A stretch of DNA of 64,000 nt from Vibrio spartinae (lineage in GTDB: Bacteria > Pseudomonadota > Gammaproteobacteria > Enterobacterales > Vibrionaceae). A model generated the notes under the pieces. The model did no database searches. It saw nothing but the letters and a program-made list of their open reading frames with translations, and was not told the DNA's origin. The position numbers were made by a program, and so were the translations under genes. Position 1 is the stretch's first letter. The number at the start of each line of letters is the position of its first letter. Positions 58,578-64,000 of the stretch are shown here, one piece after another. The stretch spans positions 806,001 through 870,000 of the forward strand of contig NZ_AP024908.1 in assembly GCF_024347135.1 (NCBI RefSeq), in the 5' to 3' direction.

Positions 58578-58820
58578 TCGCGAAAGCGAAAAGCCAAATC
58601 AGACGGACACTCATATACAAAATAAGTTGATCAAAGCGACACTTTTGGTTGATGTAAATCAAATTGTCAGAGAGAATAGAGGTCAGTTTTTTACTCTTTT
58701 GTGATAGGTATCAATGGATATTGATAGTACCTATTATTGTCATAGAAAGAGCCAATTTTCTATTTTGGTATTGTGCTGTTACCGTTGGCACACGCTAAAT
58801 ACCTCGTTTTTAAGGGAAAG

Positions 58821-60326
58821 ATGATGGTAATACCTGAAAACAGCAGCATCGTAATTTTTGGTGCTTCCGGCGATCTCACTTACCGCAAACTTATTCCTGC
58901 CTTATATCATCTATATGCAAACAATCAACTGCCAAAATCATTTGCAATTCTAGGTGTAAGTCGAACGGAATATAGTGATGATTCCTACCGGGAAAGATTG
59001 AAGAAAACCCTTCAAGAACTGGAAGAAACAGTGCCTGAAACGCTGGAATTTTTTTGCCAGCACCTTCATTATCAAGCGATTGATACCGCCAATGTCGATG
59101 ACTATCAAAAATTGTCTGAACGACTGGAAACGCTGGCCGAGCAATATCACTTTGAGCAACACAACATCTTATTCTATCTGGCAACACCGCCAAGCCTGTA
59201 CGGTGTGATCCCCGGCTGTCTGGCCGCGCATGGATTAAACGATGAGGACCAAGGCTGGAAGCGTCTGATTATCGAAAAGCCATTTGGCTATGACCTCAAG
59301 TCAGCGCAAGAACTGGATATCGAAATCCACCGTCATTTCAAAGAGCATCAAATCTACCGCATTGACCATTATTTGGGTAAAGAAACCGTGCAAAACCTGC
59401 TGGTTTTCCGCTTTGCCAATGGTATGTTTGAACCGCTCTGGAACCGCAACTTCATCGATTATGTCGAAATCACCGGTTCTGAATACCTCGGCGTAGAAGA
59501 GCGTGGCGGATACTACGACAACTCAGGTGCAGTACGGGACATGTTCCAGAACCATTTGCTGCAAGTGCTGGCAATGGTCACGATGGAGCCACCGGCTGCG
59601 ATTAATGCTGATTCTATCCGGAATGAAGTCAACAAAGCGCTGCAAAGTCTCCAACCACTCAGCGATGAAGATCTCCACCAGAATTTGGTGCTCGGGCAAT
59701 ACACCGAATCTGAAGTCCGGGGAAAATTCCTGCCGGGCTACCGGAATGAACATGGGGTCGCACAAGATTCACGCACCGAAACCTATGTCGCGCTAAAAAT
59801 GTTTATCAACAACTGGCGTTGGAATGGGGTGCCATTCTATGTCCGTAGTGGTAAGAGACTCCCGACCCGCGTGACCGAAGTCGTGATTCATTTCAAACGT
59901 ACGCCACATCCGGTATTTGCGCAGAACGCACCGGAAAATAAACTCGTGATCCGCATCCAGCCCGACGAAGGTATTTTAATGAGCTTTGGTCTGAAAGAGC
60001 CGGGGGCCGGTTTCCGAGCAAAAGAAGCGTCAATGGACTTCCATTATACCTCTCTGGAAGAAACCAAAATGCTCACTGCTTATGAGCGTTTATTGCTCGA
60101 CGCCCTAAACGGTGATGCCACACTATTTGCCCGCACAGATGCGGTTGAGGCTTGTTGGAAATTTGTTCAGCCGATTCTGGACTACAAACAAGACCCGACC
60201 TCTTTATATGGATATGCCTGTGGGACATGGGGCCCTAAAGAATCGAATGAACTGCTGCAAAGAGATGGCAGAGAATGGCGATTCCCCTGTAAAAACTTAA
60301 CCAATACGGATTATTGTGAATTATGA
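58821..60326 (+). CDS. zwf: Glucose-6-phosphate 1-dehydrogenase
   Basis: The first enzyme of the oxidative pentose phosphate pathway, about 501 residues. The start ATG ([20 protein letters not shown]) follows AAGGGA; the coenzyme site is [12 protein letters not shown] and the substrate/active-site signature is [13 protein letters not shown]. It overlaps pgl by four bases. First gene of zwf-pgl-gnd. Confidence 0.97.
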   Translation: MMVIPENSSIVIFGASGDLTYRKLIPALYHLYANNQLPKSFAILGVSRTEYSDDSYRERLKKTLQELEETVPETLEFFCQHLHYQAIDTANVDDYQKLSERLETLAEQYHFEQHNILFYLATPPSLYGVIPGCLAAHGLNDEDQGWKRLIIEKPFGYDLKSAQELDIEIHRHFKEHQIYRIDHYLGKETVQNLLVFRFANGMFEPLWNRNFIDYVEITGSEYLGVEERGGYYDNSGAVRDMFQNHLLQVLAMVTMEPPAAINADSIRNEVNKALQSLQPLSDEDLHQNLVLGQYTESEVRGKFLPGYRNEHGVAQDSRTETYVALKMFINNWRWNGVPFYVRSGKRLPTRVTEVVIHFKRTPHPVFAQNAPENKLVIRIQPDEGILMSFGLKEPGAGFRAKEASMDFHYTSLEETKMLTAYERLLLDALNGDATLFARTDAVEACWKFVQPILDYKQDPTSLYGYACGTWGPKESNELLQRDGREWRFPCKNLTNTDYCEL

Positions 60327-61039
60327 TCAACCACAAAATTTTTCAAACTGCCGACGAGGTCGTGCATTCGCTTGCTGACGACTTAAAAACGTATAGTGAA
60401 CAGGGACGCCCTGTTCATATCTCTCTGTCCGGTGGCAGCACGCCTAAAATGTTGTTCAAGCTGCTGGCATCAGCCCCCTATGCGACATCAATCCAGTGGC
60501 ACAATCTCCATTTTTGGTGGGGTGATGAACGCTGTGTCGCACCAGACGATGCGGAAAGCAACTACGGTGAAGCAAACGCACTCTTGTTTAGTCAGATTCA
60601 AATGCCGGCAGAGAATATCCACCGGATTTTAGGGGAAAATGATCCAACATCTGAAGTTGAACGCTTCGCCCAAGAAATGCTGGCGCAAGTCCCGACTCAA
60701 GACGGAACCCCAGTATTTGATTGGATTTTGTTAGGTGTCGGTGCCGATGGACATACCGCTTCACTCTTCCCCAGAGCAACTCATTATCAAGATCCGGCGC
60801 TGGCACTCGTGGCTTCTCACCCTGAGTCAGGCCAATTGCGTGTGTCTAAAAGTGCCAGAGTCCTTCAGGCCGCGAAACGAATCAGCTACTTGGTTCTCGG
60901 TGCAGGAAAGGCCGACATTGTCCATGAAATTCACACCACCGCTGCAGAAGCATTACCTTATCCTGCGGCTAAAGTTCAGTCCTCTCAAGGAGAGACTGAG
61001 TGGTATTTAGATAAAGATGCAGCAGCAAAGATTGCGTGA
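60323..61039 (+). CDS. pgl: 6-phosphogluconolactonase
   Basis: DevB-type lactonase of 238 residues that hydrolyses 6-phosphogluconolactone. Landmarks are [34 protein letters not shown] and [15 protein letters not shown]. Its ATG overlaps the zwf stop, showing coupled translation. gnd starts 14 bases after its stop. Confidence 0.96.
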   Translation: MINHKIFQTADEVVHSLADDLKTYSEQGRPVHISLSGGSTPKMLFKLLASAPYATSIQWHNLHFWWGDERCVAPDDAESNYGEANALLFSQIQMPAENIHRILGENDPTSEVERFAQEMLAQVPTQDGTPVFDWILLGVGADGHTASLFPRATHYQDPALALVASHPESGQLRVSKSARVLQAAKRISYLVLGAGKADIVHEIHTTAAEALPYPAAKVQSSQGETEWYLDKDAAAKIA

Positions 61040-61052
61040 GGAGATAAATTCA

Positions 61053-62501
61053 ATGAAAGGCGATATAGGTGTTATTGGTCTTGCGGTGATGGGACAAAAC
61101 CTAATTCTTAACATGAACGACCATGGCTTCACAGTCGTTGCACACAACCGGACCACATCCAAAGTCGATGAATTCTTAGCCGGACCCGCCAAAGACACCA
61201 ATATTATCGGTGCTTATTCTTTGGAAGATTTGGTTGAAAAACTAGAGAAACCACGCAAAGTCATGCTGATGGTTCGTGCCGGCTCAGTCGTTGATGCATT
61301 TATCGATCAGTTAGCACCGCTCCTCGACGCGGGTGATATTATCATCGATGGCGGGAATACCAACTATCCGGATACAAACCGTCGTGTTGCTGCGTTGAAA
61401 GAGAAAGGCATTCACTTCATCGGTACCGGCGTATCCGGTGGTGAAGAAGGTGCGCGCTTTGGGCCATCGATTATGCCGGGCGGTTCACCACAGGCATGGC
61501 CTGCGGTCAAACCCATTTTTCAGGCCATTTCAGCCAAAACCGATACAGGCGAGCCTTGCTGTGACTGGGTCGGTAACGACGGTGCAGGTCACTTCGTGAA
61601 GATGGTACACAACGGCATCGAATATGGTGACATGCAGCTGATTACTGAAGCTTATCAATTCATGAAAGATGGTCTTGGTCTGAGCCATGAAGAGATGCAA
61701 CAAACCTTCAGCGATTGGAATGAAACCGAACTGAACAGTTACTTAATCGAGATCACTGCCGATATTCTTGGCTATAAAGATGAAGACGGTAGCCCGCTGG
61801 TTGAAAAAATTCTGGATACCGCAGGCCAAAAAGGTACGGGTAAATGGACTGGCATCAACGCACTGGATCTCGGTATCCCACTGACGTTGATCAGTGAGTC
61901 GGTGTTTGCACGTTGCCTGTCAGCCCTCAAAGAACAACGCGTTGATGCTGAAGCACAATTTGGCAAGTCTATCGACAAAGTGGCGGGTGATAAGCAAGAA
62001 TGGCTTGATGCATTACGTCAGGCACTGCTGGCTTCAAAAATCATCTCTTACGCACAAGGCTTTATGCTGATGCGTGAAGCGTCTGATGAGAATAGCTGGG
62101 AACTGAACTACGGTAATGTTGCTCTGATGTGGCGAGGTGGCTGTATTATCCGTTCAGCGTTCCTCGGCAATATCCGCGATGCGTATGATACCAAGCCGGA
62201 ACTCGCTTTCTTAGGGTCCGATCCATACTTCAAAGGCATTCTGGATAACTGTCTTGCGGCATGGCGTAAAGTGGCGGCCAAATCTCTGGAAGCCGGTATC
62301 CCAATGCCTTGTACCACATCCGCACTGACATTCCTGGATGGCTACACAACGGCACGTCTTCCTGCAAACCTGCTTCAGGCTCAGCGCGATTACTTCGGTG
62401 CGCACACCTATGAGCGTGTTGACAGTCCACGTGGTGAGTTCTTTCACACCAACTGGACAGGGACAGGCGGTGATACCGCTTCAACAACTTACGATGTCTG
62501 A
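61053..62501 (+). CDS. gnd: 6-phosphogluconate dehydrogenase (decarboxylating)
   Basis: The 482-residue enzyme that converts 6-phosphogluconate to ribulose 5-phosphate with NADP. The start MKGDIGVIGLAVMGQNLILN is set by GAGGAGA eight bases upstream rather than by the earlier in-frame ATG at 61017, which lies inside pgl. The NADP motif GLAVMGQNL, VSGGEEGARFGPSIMPGG and the catalytic KMVHNGIEYGDMQ are present. A strong terminator follows. Confidence 0.97.
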   Translation: MKGDIGVIGLAVMGQNLILNMNDHGFTVVAHNRTTSKVDEFLAGPAKDTNIIGAYSLEDLVEKLEKPRKVMLMVRAGSVVDAFIDQLAPLLDAGDIIIDGGNTNYPDTNRRVAALKEKGIHFIGTGVSGGEEGARFGPSIMPGGSPQAWPAVKPIFQAISAKTDTGEPCCDWVGNDGAGHFVKMVHNGIEYGDMQLITEAYQFMKDGLGLSHEEMQQTFSDWNETELNSYLIEITADILGYKDEDGSPLVEKILDTAGQKGTGKWTGINALDLGIPLTLISESVFARCLSALKEQRVDAEAQFGKSIDKVAGDKQEWLDALRQALLASKIISYAQGFMLMREASDENSWELNYGNVALMWRGGCIIRSAFLGNIRDAYDTKPELAFLGSDPYFKGILDNCLAAWRKVAAKSLEAGIPMPCTTSALTFLDGYTTARLPANLLQAQRDYFGAHTYERVDSPRGEFFHTNWTGTGGDTASTTYDV

Positions 62502-62570
62502 GGCTCACAAATCAGCCAACAAATCGTACGATTACTAATAGATTTGTGATTATAATTTGACCTTTCTATC

Positions 62571-62603
62571 GATGCTGCTTAAAATCAAGCAGCATCTTTT
62601 TTT
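62571..62603 (+). terminator. Terminator of the zwf-pgl-gnd operon
   Basis: GATGCTGCTT (62571-62580) pairs perfectly with AAGCAGCATC (62587-62596), then seven T. Confidence 0.92.
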
Positions 62604-62644
62604 CATCCATCGCATATCCATCGTAACAATAGAGAGATAGAAAA

Positions 62645-62833
62645 ATGTTCAATAAACATTATGTCTTGGTTCCTTCAGAACTTGAAATCGAAACGTTTCG
62701 CTCACCAGAAACAAACGAAGTCACCGCCACAGAAAGAGAGGAACTGGTGCGTCAGGCTCAGGAAACCGGCATGCAACAATGCGCCACTATGCCTGAGCGT
62801 AAAAAAAGTTCTGACTATAAACGATGCGCCTGA
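62645..62833 (+). CDS. Small hypothetical protein
   Basis: A 62-residue charged soluble protein (MFNKHYVLVPSELEIETFRS, ending KKSSDYKRCA) with AGAGAGA nine bases before the ATG. No family recognised; it lies between the gnd terminator and the GNAT/C39 gene on the other strand. Real coding status is only moderately sure. Confidence 0.45.
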   Translation: MFNKHYVLVPSELEIETFRSPETNEVTATEREELVRQAQETGMQQCATMPERKKSSDYKRCA

Positions 62834-62948
62834 GCACACGCATCAAGCATACGACAAAGATACATGGTTACTTTATCTTGTCACTGACCTAACACGTTAC
62901 GGATGCTCGTGTTAGGCGTTATTCAATTCTATCGCTTCATTCGATAGT

Positions 62949-64000
62949 TCACGCTTTGCCCTTGCGGATCACCACACAAGATGTCTGCTTCTGTTTGCCA
63001 TAGCCAATGATTTGAGTGAGAACCGCTTTGCCGACCGGAATGTAAGCGGCTGCAACGACCTCAGACTGATGATCAACATGTGGATCATGAATAAAGAAAA
63101 AGTGTTCACTCATGCCACTGAGTAAGATCCAGTGCGGTTCTTTGTTCCCCGTAAACCGATATGTGCTGATCAGCAATAAAACACCCGCGCCCTGTTCCAA
63201 CCAACACTCAAACTGAGCTTGTGTCGGCGGCATATCCGTCACCGCAACATTCGAATACCCTGCCAACTGTTGACAAAAATCCTGATGAACTAATTCAATC
63301 ACCGACTTTTTATTCAGGTCCCGCACACCATCAATAAATGGCACCGTTGAAGAACGACTCCACAGCTCAACCTCAAAGCCTCGCCGTGCCGCAGCCAACG
63401 CCAGACCGTGTCCGCTACACCCGCCATGTCCGGATGTCATGTAGATCGTGGTTGCTTCTCGCCATAACTGTAGCTCATGGGTACGGGTCAGTTCGGTTTC
63501 AGGCTCAAAGCGCGCAAAGCTCATCAACAGACAGGCGGCACCACATGTAAACGGGGTCGTCTGGACATACAGCGGTACGGGCACTTCCAAGCGAGGCTCA
63601 TGCGGATCGAGCCGTTTTTGCATCCGAATCCCGTCACATTGGTCATCGTAATAATGGACCAGCATTCTGAGTAGTTTATAGCCCATTTTTTCATATAATT
63701 TTAATGCGGCCCTATTGTCATCCCGAACTTCTAGTCGTAATGTACAAGCACCTTGATCAAGAGCTGCATGCTCACATTGCTCCATGAGTTGTTGGGCAAT
63801 GCCCCGGCCTCTGAAGTCAGGGTTTACGGCAATCGAATACAACCTTGATAGCTGTGTACCTTGGTGAAACAGAAGTAAAGCATAGCCAGCCAGTTGAGCG
63901 CCGGATTCGGCAACAAAAATGGCAGCATGTACCGATTTCAGAAACCGCCGCATTTGACGTGGTGAGATTTTGTCTCCGGTGAAAAGCTGTTGCTCTAGTG
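62949..64000 (-). CDS. GNAT acetyltransferase fused to C39-like peptidase domain, 5' end cut by window edge
   Basis: A two-domain protein, about 350 residues visible. The frame continues upstream of the Met at 63953 (preceding residues LEQQLFTGDKISPRQ, typical of a GNAT N-terminus) and runs off the right edge. Residues up to ~115 form a RimI-like GNAT domain (YSIAVNPDFRGRGIAQQLME, LKLYEKMGYKLL). The rest is a C39-like cysteine-peptidase domain (PLYVQTTPFTCGAACLLMSF with the Cys, later HWILLSGMSEHFFFIHDPHV with His and Asp). Such fusions are known (DUF3335/Peptidase_C39-like) and are, as far as I recall, often beside RimK-type ATP-grasp genes. Substrate unknown. Confidence 0.88.
   Translation of the reverse strand, partial: LEQQLFTGDKISPRQMRRFLKSVHAAIFVAESGAQLAGYALLLFHQGTQLSRLYSIAVNPDFRGRGIAQQLMEQCEHAALDQGACTLRLEVRDDNRAALKLYEKMGYKLLRMLVHYYDDQCDGIRMQKRLDPHEPRLEVPVPLYVQTTPFTCGAACLLMSFARFEPETELTRTHELQLWREATTIYMTSGHGGCSGHGLALAAARRGFEVELWSRSSTVPFIDGVRDLNKKSVIELVHQDFCQQLAGYSNVAVTDMPPTQAQFECWLEQGAGVLLLISTYRFTGNKEPHWILLSGMSEHFFFIHDPHVDHQSEVVAAAYIPVGKAVLTQIIGYGKQKQTSCVVIRKGKA

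Overview
The window looks like part of the smaller chromosome of a Vibrio (Vibrionales, Gammaproteobacteria). The markers are a CqsA/CqsS (CAI-1) quorum-sensing pair, a type II-secreted serine protease with a GlyGly-CTERM tail, NqrM, a type VI secretion VgrG island, and blocks (second acetate kinase, gcvT/H/P, cqsA/S, zwf-pgl-gnd) that I recall on chromosome II of V. cholerae. The replicon and species assignment is inference. The expansin and the pseudomonad-like aruFGDBE arrangement hint at a plant- or sediment-associated species. No rRNA, tRNA, CRISPR array or complete insertion sequence was seen.

Layout. 1-5.4 kb: 3' part of acetate kinase, a small unknown protein, a CreA-like lipoprotein, a PAS/EAL phosphodiesterase whose 3' end overlaps a convergent secreted trypsin-like protease. 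5.4-11.3 kb: glycine cleavage system, gcvT and an XRE-cupin regulator on the minus strand, gcvH and gcvP on the plus strand, with a shared palindrome and three tandem 19-bp repeats in the control regions. 11.4-13.2 kb: isochorismatase-like hydrolase and a LysR regulator. 13.2-24 kb: AT-rich, rearranged VgrG island. One complete VgrG-lysozyme effector-immunity operon is followed by displaced toxin fragments, orphan immunity-like genes, an intact and a decayed copy of a DUF1911/PoNi immunity gene, a VgrG 5' fragment fused to the tail of a lost gene, and a phage-like leader with a small gene. 24-25.1 kb: hairpin-rich non-coding DNA with a diverged repeat.

25.1-28.4 kb: cqsS and cqsA, convergent. 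28.8-33 kb: RND efflux pump and its adaptor. 33.3-38.1 kb: YgjV, a CNMP/CBS/DUF294 nucleotidyltransferase with a DnaQ-like exonuclease, and an NfeD/QmcA membrane pair. 38.5-42.7 kb: FIST sensor plus soluble histidine kinase (NosP/NahK-like), then a 7TMR-DISM diguanylate cyclase. 42.7-48.8 kb: arginine succinyltransferase pathway with two AstA-type subunits. 49.1-55.5 kb: expansin, zinc alcohol dehydrogenase, CI-like repressor, Gfo/Idh/MocA oxidoreductase, isolated nqrM, cytochrome b562, PHP phosphatase with a 15-bp tandem repeat at its 3' end. 55.7-58.6 kb: large Cache-HAMP-GAF-HD-GYP protein. 58.8-62.5 kb: oxidative pentose phosphate operon. The window ends inside a GNAT/C39-like peptidase fusion.

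Themes. Cyclic-di-GMP turnover is represented three times (EAL, GGDEF, HD-GYP), next to quorum sensing and a probable nitric-oxide sensor, so lifestyle switching is well covered. The most unusual part is the VgrG island, which records repeated capture, truncation and loss of antibacterial effectors while their immunity genes remain.
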